This document shows, one piece after another, positions 17,400-25,640 of a DNA stretch of 64,000 nt (position 1 is its first letter; each line of letters begins with the position of its first letter). The DNA comes from Pseudomonas baetica (lineage in GTDB: Bacteria > Pseudomonadota > Gammaproteobacteria > Pseudomonadales > Pseudomonadaceae). The DNA lies in NCBI RefSeq assembly GCF_002813455.1, contig NZ_PHHE01000001.1, positions 310,001-374,000 on the forward strand. The letters are read 5' to 3'. Both the position numbers and the translations under genes were made by a program. The notes beneath the pieces are model-generated. The model searched no databases. It saw nothing but the letters and a program-made list of their open reading frames with translations, and was not told where the DNA came from.

Positions 17400-17780
17400 A
17401 TGTTTACCGACCGCCGGATCGAGCGGCATCAACTGCCGTATTTCCTTAGAGTGTTCAATAGCGTCACCGACAAACCCATTGGCTTTCTGGGCAACGTGTC
17501 CGCCGACGGCTTGATGCTGATCAGCCCGTTGCCGATGATGATCGGCGTGGAGTTTCATCTGCGCCTGAAAATCCCCAGTGGCGACGGATGCCTGCAAGTG
17601 ATCGATCTCATCGCGTGCTGCCTGTGGTGCCACGAAGACGCCACCCCGCTGCATTATGACGCCGGTTTCGGCCTGCAACGGCCACCGCCGGAGTACGGAC
17701 AATTGGTCGATGCGTTGCGCCAGTACTTCAGTTTTCAGCCGTTGCCGGCCGCGGCCATAGTGAAGGCGCCGCAGGGTTAA
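17400..17780 (+). CDS. PilZ-domain protein
   Basis: A PilZ-fold protein, probably a c-di-GMP receptor. It begins MFTDRRIERHQLPYFLRVF, where RRxxR-like arginines form the usual first half of the ligand site. GFLGNVSADGLMLIS supplies the second (D/N)xSxxG motif. 126 aa from ATG 17400. That start lacks a clear Shine-Dalgarno; a TTG at 17382 right behind GAGGGG would add six residues. Its stop lies 4 bp from the convergent DUF6124 gene. It probably corresponds to PA4324. A SadC-like cyclase lies 10 kb away, but no direct link is shown. Confidence 0.85.
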   Translation: MFTDRRIERHQLPYFLRVFNSVTDKPIGFLGNVSADGLMLISPLPMMIGVEFHLRLKIPSGDGCLQVIDLIACCLWCHEDATPLHYDAGFGLQRPPPEYGQLVDALRQYFSFQPLPAAAIVKAPQG

Positions 17781-17783
17781 CGA

Positions 17784-18158
17784 TCAGGTCACGGCAATCG
17801 CGCGCTCGTTATCCAGCGTCTTCTCCGCCAGCAACAGCCCCATCTCACTGAGCTGATAAATCGCCATCGCCAGATGCCGCGGCTGGTCTTCCAGGCTGTC
17901 TGCCAGATCCAGCAGCAGAATGTTCACCGACGAAAAGGTTTCGTAGGTCTGGATGGCCACCGCTTCGCGGTTCATGTCGGGTGCGACCATGAACATCTGC
18001 ATGCCGCGGTCTACGGAATTGCGCGAGGGCGGGGCTTCGGGTTTGAGGTAATGGTCGAGGGCCTTTTCGGCGGCCTCGTGGAGTTTTTTTGAATTTGCGG
18101 ATTCGTAGGGGGAAACCGAGTCGCCGGTTTTTGGGGGATTTGGGGTGTCTTTGATCAT
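17784..18158 (-). CDS. DUF6124 family protein
   Basis: This 124-aa protein belongs to a small Pseudomonas family annotated DUF6124 (SPYESANSKKLHEAAEKALDHYL near the start; NREAVAIQTYETFSSVNILLLDLADSLE in the middle). Function unknown; it is helical and has no signal peptide. The ATG at 18158 (MIKDTPN) is favoured over one two codons upstream because GAGGAC is 8 nt away. A long leader precedes it with a hairpin, a T-tract and an overlapping 72-codon reading frame that ends within the start region, hinting at leader-mediated control. Confidence 0.8.
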   Translation of the reverse strand: MIKDTPNPPKTGDSVSPYESANSKKLHEAAEKALDHYLKPEAPPSRNSVDRGMQMFMVAPDMNREAVAIQTYETFSSVNILLLDLADSLEDQPRHLAMAIYQLSEMGLLLAEKTLDNERAIAVT

Positions 18159-18250
18159 GTACATGTCCTCGTAAGTAGTGCCGCCACTTTCTCGCGACTA
18201 AACGAGGGGGTGGCGGCTGAACGCAGGTTAGTCGACCGGGAAAGACATGC

Positions 18251-18277
18251 AAAAAAACGGCGCGCCCTAGGGCGCCC
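18251..18277 (-). terminator. Attenuator-like hairpin in DUF6124 leader
   Basis: On the minus strand a GC-rich hairpin built on the palindrome GCGCCCTAGGGCGC (18262-18275) is followed by seven T (18251-18257). It lies about 95 nt upstream of the DUF6124 start, so it would terminate inside the leader rather than after a gene. Confidence 0.45.
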
Positions 18278-18534
18278 TGCGAACAGCCACCATCGAGTAC
18301 GGGGATAGGGAATACCCGATTGGATGACGCTTACGCACTTGCATGTAATTCCCGGGCGACTAAACCCGACCACTGATTGGCAGCGGCACGGATCAAGTTA
18401 CGGGGCATCGGCAAAGTGCACAAGCCAGCGGATTCTGAGGGATCTGTAGGCAAAGGCGCAAGGCGTTGTAGCCTCGATAACCCGGCCTTGAAAGGTTGTG
18501 CAATACACCCTTTTTCTACGTTACCGTTCGTCGG

Positions 18535-18554
18535 GACTGTCAGATCTTACAGGT
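18535..18554 (+). promoter_or_regulatory. Lux-box-like dyad upstream of Ig-repeat gene
   Basis: GACTGTCA-GATC-TTACAGGT has CT-N12-AG layout with one mismatch in the inner arms. Its centre is 84 bp from the ATG at 18629. A TCTAGA/TAGATT -10-like element lies about 33 bp downstream. Confidence 0.7.
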
Positions 18555-18628
18555 GCGCAAAAAAGCTTCCCGGTTCTAGATTGCCGAGCACGGAATGTCG
18601 GCAGATCAGGACTTGGGGGCGCGCAATC

Positions 18629-21600
18629 ATGGCAGAGCATTCGGATGACGATAAGGCACCCTCGATGCCGCAGGAAGGGGAGGAGGGCGTTCTGAAGCTG
18701 GAGATCATGCAGTTTCATGAGCCCAACAGGGGGCGCATCTTCCCGCTGGGTGAGGAGTTCGTGGGGCCGACGGTATCGATTCCTATCAGTATGTACAAAT
18801 GGCATTTCAAACATGGCGATGATAGCTATAACGAGATTGAGCGAAACGCCACTTCCAACCCTGTCAGATATCAAGCGCCAGTGAATCTAAGACATGGCCA
18901 ACATGAAATTCACCATTGCTATAAAGCTTTAAGTTTGAATTTATGGACTCCCTGGTACAGGACCGGGGAATTTTTTGTAATCAAGCCTCCTGAACATGGG
19001 TATGGAAATCTCATACATTCGCTAATACGTCTTCCGCTTCTTGATGGGACAGGTCATCCAGGCGCTACTGTCAGGCTCTATAAAGAGGACCGAGTCACTC
19101 CGGTAAGTGCCGAAGGCGAGGTTTCCACTACCGGTAAATGGCAGTTATCCGTCATCTCGCCCGGATTGCAACAGGGGTTGAATACACTGGTAGTGAAGGA
19201 AGCAATGCCCGGCTGGCTCGGCGAAGTCTTTTCGAGAGCGATAAAGATTAAGTATTATTTGACGCCCACGATTACCAAACCAGGAGTAAACCAAATTGTT
19301 CCTGGTAGAGGGATAGACTTTGAGGGTAATTGTACGCCTGGAATGTTGATTGCCGTAGTTGATGGTAACGATCAGAACTTTGCTTACACCGAAGGCAAGT
19401 TTTTTGATACCACCCATTGGAAGCTGACACTTAAATCGGACATGGATTTACCGTCGGGTCCTCGAACCGTTCAAACCATGTTCCGTCTGCCTGACCTCAC
19501 TTACGGCTTAGGGCCAAAAATAACGTTCATAGTAAAAAACCTGTCTGACCCACCCCGCGTACCTGACATCAACTCTCCAGATATTCTGAGTATTCAGAAT
19601 CAGAAATTCCCAGCATGGGGTTATGGTGGAGTTGCGGGTGCCAAGGTCAAGTGTTTTTTAGATGGTGAAAATATTCCAAGAGGGGAGACAACTGCCAGAG
19701 ACAATTTCTGGCAGGCAGATATCGAACTGCCTCCGGGCACTCGCTCACTTGTGGTTGAGCAAACGCTGAACGGCATGGCCTCCGGTCGGAGTATCCCGCG
19801 CGCCTTCAGAATCCGTCCCCCGAAGGTGGAGACGGCAACATTCGACACTCCTACTGACAACAAAGTGGTGAGTTTTTCCGGGTTGGGGTACACGGGGGCG
19901 TCGGTGGAGATCCGGATTACCAGCGGGCCTGCTGGAGCCTCACCACCGCGTATTGTTGAAGTGGTAGGTGGTGAATGGAAAACAACAGCCCCCAACTGGC
20001 CCTATGGTACGTACAAGCTCGAGGTGATCCAAAAGGTCCCCGACAACGCGAGCCGCTGGATCGAGTCGGAGCCCTTGCCCTTGACAGTCGACCACGTGCT
20101 GCCGGATGTCAGCGCGGTAGAGGTCATTGCCGACTATCAGCCGATCTTCAGCGGTCAGGGCTACACCGGCGCCACCGTGAAGCTGTTTAACGCTGACGGA
20201 GTGACCCCCATTGCGCCCGAAGTCAAGGTGTACGAGGGCAAGTGGAAGACAACGGCAACAGACGTGTGGGGGCCGACGCTCAATCGCAAGGTGTATATCA
20301 AGCAGTACCTGAATGGACAATCCTCGGCCAAATGGATCGATGTACCGGTCACCATTGCTCCACGGGCGCCTGAGGTGACTGAGGTGCTTGAATATGAGCT
20401 TTCCCCGAAAATTATCGGTACTGGCTGGCCGGGCGCGATACTGACGCTTGTGTACAACGTGGACGGGATATTTCACAAGCCGCCCAATAATAATGGTCGT
20501 TGGGAGTTTAAACGTACTCTGCCCTTTGAGCCGGGTCTGACTCACAGATTCACCGTGATCCAGCACTATGCAGGGCAGACATCGTCGCCGGCATCCGGAA
20601 CGTTCGTGGTCTATCGCCCAATGGTTCAACCGCGCATCACCTATCCAGGCCCAAACGCCAAGGTGGGGCGCGATGTGACTGTCAGTGGCGATGGCGGTAT
20701 GAAGGGCGCCACGATGCAATTGCGCAACGTCCGGTCCGGCCGGGACCTGGGGCCCCCCGTCGTGCTGATCACGGACGGTGCATGGTCGATCAAGGTGGTT
20801 GGGCTGGTGTTTGATCTCCACACTATTGATGCCCAGCAGACACTTGACGGGCGGTTGTCTGCGCGCAGTCAACCGGTTGCTTTTGATGTGGTGCTGTTGC
20901 CGCCGGAAATAACCGTTCCTGAGCAAAACGACACGCGTGAACGGACTTCGCTGGTCAGGGGCACCGGCATCCCTTTTGGCAACGTGGAGCTATGGCTGGC
21001 GGGCATGACCTCACCTTGGCACACCAATATTGACGTGCGCGCAAACGGTGATTGGGAAATGCACGTGTCGCTACCGGTGGGTAACAAAACCCTCTGGGCC
21101 CGGCAAACGTTCGTTCTTGACGGCAAAACCCATGAATCCCAAAACACGGAACCTGTGACCTACGCGGTCGTCCCGGCGGCGCCCTTCATCGAATCACCCG
21201 CCGCAGATGAACACGTGGGACGGCGAATGGTGGTGTCGGGCTTCGGTGTGGTCGGGGACACGGTCATGGCCACGCTCGGTGCTGCCATGGGAAACGATGA
21301 AGTGAAGCCGGATCGCACCTGGTCAATAACGCTGGACGCTGACCAGATCGGTGGCGTTCGTGATCTGGTCGTGGTGAGCACATGCAGTGATTTCGAATCG
21401 GCACCGGCTAAACAAACGGTCGTTCAGGGTACGTACTTGCCAACGCTCAGCAGACCGGAGGCGGGACGCAGGGTCGCTAACCCGGTGCAGTTTGCAGGGC
21501 AGGGACGGGCGGGTATCGGCGAGGTGCGCAGCTGGTATGACCCGGACCTGAAATGGGTGTCGCAGGTCATTGTCACTGATGGCGCATGGCACGCCACCGC

Positions 21601-21739
21601 CACGCAGTCCTTGCCTGGCAACGGCTGCTGGTGCTGGTTCAGGCAAACCCTCACGGACGATGCCAATGGCGAAACGGTTTCCGATTGGGTGCTCAGCAAT
21701 CGCTTCGAGGTCGACCTGACGGGCGAGAAAAAAACCTGA
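18629..21739 (+). CDS. Ig-like repeat protein, Tc-toxin associated
   Basis: A 1036-aa protein built mainly from tandem bacterial Ig-like repeats of ~90-100 residues. Each repeat has a GxGYTGAxVxL core and a GxWxxxxxxL strand (GYTGASVEIRI, GYTGATVKLFN, GTGWPGAILTLVY, GDGGMKGATMQLR, GTGIPFGNVELWL). No signal peptide or membrane segment is seen. ATG 18629 was chosen because it lies 84 bp after the lux-box-like dyad; the frame extends upstream through the promoter. The N-terminal third (18.8-19.5 kb) is visibly more AT-rich than its surroundings. It precedes tcaA by 150 bp but has a separate promoter dyad. The role may be accessory binding or adhesion (inference). Confidence 0.82.
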   Translation: MAEHSDDDKAPSMPQEGEEGVLKLEIMQFHEPNRGRIFPLGEEFVGPTVSIPISMYKWHFKHGDDSYNEIERNATSNPVRYQAPVNLRHGQHEIHHCYKALSLNLWTPWYRTGEFFVIKPPEHGYGNLIHSLIRLPLLDGTGHPGATVRLYKEDRVTPVSAEGEVSTTGKWQLSVISPGLQQGLNTLVVKEAMPGWLGEVFSRAIKIKYYLTPTITKPGVNQIVPGRGIDFEGNCTPGMLIAVVDGNDQNFAYTEGKFFDTTHWKLTLKSDMDLPSGPRTVQTMFRLPDLTYGLGPKITFIVKNLSDPPRVPDINSPDILSIQNQKFPAWGYGGVAGAKVKCFLDGENIPRGETTARDNFWQADIELPPGTRSLVVEQTLNGMASGRSIPRAFRIRPPKVETATFDTPTDNKVVSFSGLGYTGASVEIRITSGPAGASPPRIVEVVGGEWKTTAPNWPYGTYKLEVIQKVPDNASRWIESEPLPLTVDHVLPDVSAVEVIADYQPIFSGQGYTGATVKLFNADGVTPIAPEVKVYEGKWKTTATDVWGPTLNRKVYIKQYLNGQSSAKWIDVPVTIAPRAPEVTEVLEYELSPKIIGTGWPGAILTLVYNVDGIFHKPPNNNGRWEFKRTLPFEPGLTHRFTVIQHYAGQTSSPASGTFVVYRPMVQPRITYPGPNAKVGRDVTVSGDGGMKGATMQLRNVRSGRDLGPPVVLITDGAWSIKVVGLVFDLHTIDAQQTLDGRLSARSQPVAFDVVLLPPEITVPEQNDTRERTSLVRGTGIPFGNVELWLAGMTSPWHTNIDVRANGDWEMHVSLPVGNKTLWARQTFVLDGKTHESQNTEPVTYAVVPAAPFIESPAADEHVGRRMVVSGFGVVGDTVMATLGAAMGNDEVKPDRTWSITLDADQIGGVRDLVVVSTCSDFESAPAKQTVVQGTYLPTLSRPEAGRRVANPVQFAGQGRAGIGEVRSWYDPDLKWVSQVIVTDGAWHATATQSLPGNGCWCWFRQTLTDDANGETVSDWVLSNRFEVDLTGEKKT

Positions 21740-21767
21740 CCCGGTAACTCCGACGAACGGTCGAAAA

Positions 21768-21787
21768 AACTGTCATTTATGACAGGT
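21768..21787 (+). promoter_or_regulatory. Lux-box-like dyad upstream of tcaA-like gene
   Basis: AACTGTCA-TTTA-TGACAGGT has CT-N12-AG layout; the perfect core is CTGTCA-N4-TGACAG. It is followed by TACGCCC exactly as at the tcB box. The centre is 112 bp from the ATG at 21890, with TTATCA about 31 bp downstream as a candidate -10. Confidence 0.75.
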
Positions 21788-21889
21788 TACGCCCGCCGTT
21801 ATCAGGCGCAAAGTTTGTTCGTATGCCTATGCAGCTACCCGGTCACATCCGCTGGCCAATACCCGCTATCGCCTCAAAGGAACCTGATC

Positions 21890-24800
21890 ATGGCTGATTC
21901 GCCCCGTCCCTCCGTGGAATTGTTCGATGAGTTGTTTGAAACAAAACGACTCGTCCAGGACGCTGGCCTGAACCAGCTTCGAAGCTATCTCGCGCAGGAC
22001 GGTTCGATTTTTCCTCTGGTGGAGAAGGGCGTACAGGGGCTGGTGAGGGAGTTCCAGTTGAATGCCGATGACGCCCGGCAGTTCCTGCACCGCGCCAACA
22101 GCATGGCGACGTACGTGCGGCGTCAGTTTATCGAACAGACCTTGAGGGGCGGCAATCGCGCGCAACCACAACCCAAGAGCGGATTGTTGGCGATAGTCGA
22201 CGGCCCGAAGTACGAGACAGTATTCCCCACCGCGTTCGACGCGATGTGCCCACCCGGAGCCCTGGAGTCGTACTGGTCGCCCGCCGCCTATCTGATTGAT
22301 TTGCTGCGCTGGATTCGCGACAACATCGACTCAACCGGTCTGCAAAAAGACATCTACCGCCTCCATCAGCGTCGTCAAGACCTGAAGCCGATGCGCGTTG
22401 ACTTGAACGCGGTGTATCAGTTGGTGTCCTCGGTGGACATCACCGTCTCGGTACTGGAGACGTTCATCAAGGCGCAAAAGCAGGACGGATCCATTGAGGA
22501 CGCTCTGTACACAGCGCGTTACCCCAACGGCCTGCCTTACTATCAGCACTGGGTCACACTAGACGGCGTTGCCCGTGCCAATGGCTTGTCGGTGGGTGAT
22601 TTTGCCCGCACGGTTGAGCTGTCTTATCCCTGGTTTGTGCAATCAGAGAGCTGGACCGACCGTGCCGAGCGAGCTCTGGCGCATGCCTCGCGATTGGGGC
22701 CTTACCAGCGCCAACTGCTGACGGAAGCCGGCCCGGACCCCGTAGGGCAAGTGAAGTTTTACCAGGATAACTATGGCACCGGGGATGACTGGAAGAAACT
22801 CAAGCAGGTTCCCATCTTCGGTGCGCAGACCAAACTCGACACGCGGGGGATCGAACGCTTTTTGTCGATTCGCGACTTCGCACCGGAGCGTTCGCTCAAT
22901 GTCTCTTACGCCACTGCAGCCCCCAATGAGCCAGAAAGCGGGCGTTCCGGTTCGGTATACCTTAATCAGAATACCCACCCCGCCGTGCATATCCGGGTAA
23001 GCGAGGACGTTCCTGCGGCCGTGCATAGCCTCGTAAGCGAGGATCCCCCGGCGACCGTGTATGAGTTGAGTGCCCAGCCCGATGATGTTCCAGGGCTTGA
23101 TCGTTACGACCGGATGAACCGCATGGTGCGTCTGTGTAACTGGCTGGAGCTGTCCAGTGATTCAGTGGATGCGTTGCTGGTGGCCGCGATCAGGGCTGAG
23201 GTACGAGGCGGAGCAACGCCGGGCCAGTGGTGGATATCGAAGAACACCGTGCACGCCCTGGGGCTGTATCGCACCTTGCACGAGCGCTACAACTGCACGG
23301 ACGCCGATTTCGCAGTGTTTCTTGATGAATTGGGCGTTTACGGCCACGGCGAGGCGCTCTCACAATTTGATCAGGTGTTCAACAACCAGGGGGCGTATCG
23401 CGAGCCCTTCAAACTGGATGACGCACCCTTTGCGGTGACGCCTGCGCCGGGCGAGGCCAATCTGACGATCAATCAACTGTGCTTCGGTTTGGGCATCGAC
23501 CCGCAGACGTACCAGTACCTGGCGCTGACGGTAGCCAAAGCGCACTGCCTGACTGACACGCTAAAGCGCAGCGCGCCGATCATCTCCAGTTTTTATCGAT
23601 TGGTGAAGCTGCCCAGGTTGCTGAACATGACCCCGGTCGAGGGGGTGTTGGTGCTGACATTAGTGGGGGGCGAGAAGTGGGTCAATGGTCTGGCGGGTCC
23701 ACCCAAAATCAACGCCTCTGCGCACGACACCCCGGATGCGCTGAACCTGATCGATGCCATGCAGGCTTTTGCGCAATGGTGTGAGCAAGCGCGGTTACCG
23801 GTGCTGTGGGTGTTGCAACATGTGGCCCAAGCGCAGCCGGCGGGCGATGCGACCGAGCAGGATCTGCAGTTTTTCGATCAGATTCACAACTTGCTGCCCA
23901 TGGCGCTGTTTTCCAATGCCAATCTGTTGATGGCGGGCGTGCCATCGGCAGGTCCCGCCAGTTGGATGGACTTCCTGGCAAGCTCGGCCGATGGCCTGGA
24001 TCCGGTCATCGACGCCAACGGTCTGGTGCTGGCTGGGGCCGGGACGCCAGAGCAGTATTTGATCTTTGCCCGCGCCAAACTCGCACGGGCGCTCGACGAT
24101 GCTCTGGGCAAAATCGACGAGACGGTGCGCGCTGCTCTGGTCGAAACCATGCTCAGTGTGCTTTTGCAGGCCCGCGATGCGCAGGTTTCTCTGGTCAGGG
24201 AAACGCTGTCCGTCTACGCCGGGGTTGCAGTGGATCAGGCAATCCTCGTGCTGAACTGGGCCAACTCGACGGTGTATCAGCTGTTGCAGCAGGTCAATCA
24301 ACGACCCGATCTCAGTCCGGATGTATCAAGACGTGCGAGCAACGAACCTATCGATCCGTTGCTCACTCTGCTGGCCGATGTGCGTCGACGCGCTGATGTA
24401 GTCGAGACGCTGGACCTGAGTACCGTACTGCTGCAGGACTATCTCGAATATGGTCATCGGGCCTGGATCGGTCAGGCCGACAAACACGCGTTGTCGGTGC
24501 GCACGCTTTATTACCTGAGCGTGCTGACCCGGGCGTTCAGCATGAGTCAGTTGCCTGCACAGAAACTCCTGACCTACCTGCGCCGGGTGAATCATCTGCC
24601 CGCTGACGCTGACTTGAGTGTCGATGCCGCACGGCTGGCGGAACAGGCTGCCGCGATCATGCTGGCGGAGTTTTTTGGCTGGAGCGCGCAGGAAGTGCGC
24701 GAGTGTGTCAGCCACATCCTTCCAGAAGGTCTCAAGGTACTGAAGAATCTCAGCCAACTGGATCTGTTGATGCGCGTGCGTGCGTTGTCGGCCAACAGCG

Positions 24801-25588
24801 GCATGGAAGCGCAGACCATTATAAAAGTCGGTACGTTGTCTGAAGAAGTGGACCTGTCGGCCTATGCCGAAGCCGCCGAACTCGCTCTGCTCAGCGAGAC
24901 ACGCTCGCGGGCTCCGGTTGCCCAGTTGCCGGCTGACCTGAGCCAGCTTGTGACGATAACGTGCGTCCCGGATAACACCGATGTCATCGCAGGAAAGCCG
25001 GGTGAGAAGGTCACCTTCACGGTAACGGTCAAGGATGCCGCAGGCGAGCCCTTGAGCGATGTCACAGTGTATTGGCAAACCACGCTTGGCCACATCGAAA
25101 CAAAGAAAACCCAGGTAGATGGAACACTCAAGGCCGAGTATTTCCCGGGCAAGGTCACGGGCACCGATACGCCACGATACTGGCTGGACATGTTTGAGCC
25201 GAAGACTGCTCAATCAATCAACATCAATGCCGACAACCGCAATCTACTGTTCCCGCTCGCTTTTATGTCTAAAGTGCCTCTGGACTCTGTGCCAACAGGG
25301 CATGAGGTTGAACTGTATGCCCGGTTAATGGACCGCTATGGCAACGTGGGGCGCGACAATCTTGTGACATGGGCGTCCGTGAGCACCAAGACGGTTGACG
25401 ACCCGGACGCCGTGGATGGGCCAGCGATTCGACCCGCTAACGGTTTCACCGACCAGGATGGGCTTACACGGGTGTTTGTCTCCAGCACCGTCACAGGAAC
25501 ATTCATTTTCAGCGTGCTCAGCCAAAGCAGTGAACAAGCGGTTGATTTCCCCCCTATTACATTTGAAGCAGCCGCTAACAGGCAGTGA
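21890..25588 (+). CDS. TcaA-like N-terminal half of Tc toxin A subunit
   Basis: This is the first half of a split TcA, the receptor-binding and translocation subunit of ABC toxins. Residues ~20-300 resemble the Salmonella virulence-plasmid A family (VRP1), with CPPGALESYWSPAAYLIDLL as hallmark. A long alpha-helical region follows. Two Ig-like domains end the protein: ~1010-1110 (VTVYWQTTLGHIETKKTQVDG, invasin/Big_1 style) and ~1110-1225. 1232 aa; the ATG at 21890 follows AAAGGAAC, and an in-frame ATG inside the promoter dyad (21779) is rejected. With the next gene it sums to 2601 aa, about one full TcdA. It should act as a secreted or released oligomer together with the TcaB-like chain. Confidence 0.9.
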   Translation: MADSPRPSVELFDELFETKRLVQDAGLNQLRSYLAQDGSIFPLVEKGVQGLVREFQLNADDARQFLHRANSMATYVRRQFIEQTLRGGNRAQPQPKSGLLAIVDGPKYETVFPTAFDAMCPPGALESYWSPAAYLIDLLRWIRDNIDSTGLQKDIYRLHQRRQDLKPMRVDLNAVYQLVSSVDITVSVLETFIKAQKQDGSIEDALYTARYPNGLPYYQHWVTLDGVARANGLSVGDFARTVELSYPWFVQSESWTDRAERALAHASRLGPYQRQLLTEAGPDPVGQVKFYQDNYGTGDDWKKLKQVPIFGAQTKLDTRGIERFLSIRDFAPERSLNVSYATAAPNEPESGRSGSVYLNQNTHPAVHIRVSEDVPAAVHSLVSEDPPATVYELSAQPDDVPGLDRYDRMNRMVRLCNWLELSSDSVDALLVAAIRAEVRGGATPGQWWISKNTVHALGLYRTLHERYNCTDADFAVFLDELGVYGHGEALSQFDQVFNNQGAYREPFKLDDAPFAVTPAPGEANLTINQLCFGLGIDPQTYQYLALTVAKAHCLTDTLKRSAPIISSFYRLVKLPRLLNMTPVEGVLVLTLVGGEKWVNGLAGPPKINASAHDTPDALNLIDAMQAFAQWCEQARLPVLWVLQHVAQAQPAGDATEQDLQFFDQIHNLLPMALFSNANLLMAGVPSAGPASWMDFLASSADGLDPVIDANGLVLAGAGTPEQYLIFARAKLARALDDALGKIDETVRAALVETMLSVLLQARDAQVSLVRETLSVYAGVAVDQAILVLNWANSTVYQLLQQVNQRPDLSPDVSRRASNEPIDPLLTLLADVRRRADVVETLDLSTVLLQDYLEYGHRAWIGQADKHALSVRTLYYLSVLTRAFSMSQLPAQKLLTYLRRVNHLPADADLSVDAARLAEQAAAIMLAEFFGWSAQEVRECVSHILPEGLKVLKNLSQLDLLMRVRALSANSGMEAQTIIKVGTLSEEVDLSAYAEAAELALLSETRSRAPVAQLPADLSQLVTITCVPDNTDVIAGKPGEKVTFTVTVKDAAGEPLSDVTVYWQTTLGHIETKKTQVDGTLKAEYFPGKVTGTDTPRYWLDMFEPKTAQSININADNRNLLFPLAFMSKVPLDSVPTGHEVELYARLMDRYGNVGRDNLVTWASVSTKTVDDPDAVDGPAIRPANGFTDQDGLTRVFVSSTVTGTFIFSVLSQSSEQAVDFPPITFEAAANRQ

Positions 25589-25640
25589 TCTTTAGCGCCT
25601 GTCAAACCGATGTCCCCGGGCCTCACACGGAGCAAAAATC

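Larger units (their letters stand above)
18159..18628. other. Intergenic region DUF6124 / Ig-repeat gene
   Basis: This 470-bp divergent gap is shared by two regulatory systems. The left half (to ~18373) is the DUF6124 leader, with the GC hairpin and T-tract. The right half holds the lux-box-like dyad (18535-18554), a TCTAGA -10-like hexamer near 18578 and the start region of the Ig-repeat gene. I see no further gene. Confidence 0.6.

Noticed and set aside
18377..18628. An 84-codon upstream extension of the 1036-aa Ig gene
   Set aside because: The extension runs through the lux-box-like dyad and -10 region and has a shadow-like basic sequence.
4159..21787. Reading the seven dyads as a transposon end repeat or attachment site
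   Set aside because: They lie at a fixed distance before start codons, vary in the central four bases, and no mobility gene or target duplication is seen near them; a regulator site fits better.
21779..21889. An earlier ATG for the tcaA-like gene at 21779
   Set aside because: It lies inside the conserved promoter dyad and lacks a Shine-Dalgarno; the ATG at 21890 has AAAGGAAC upstream.
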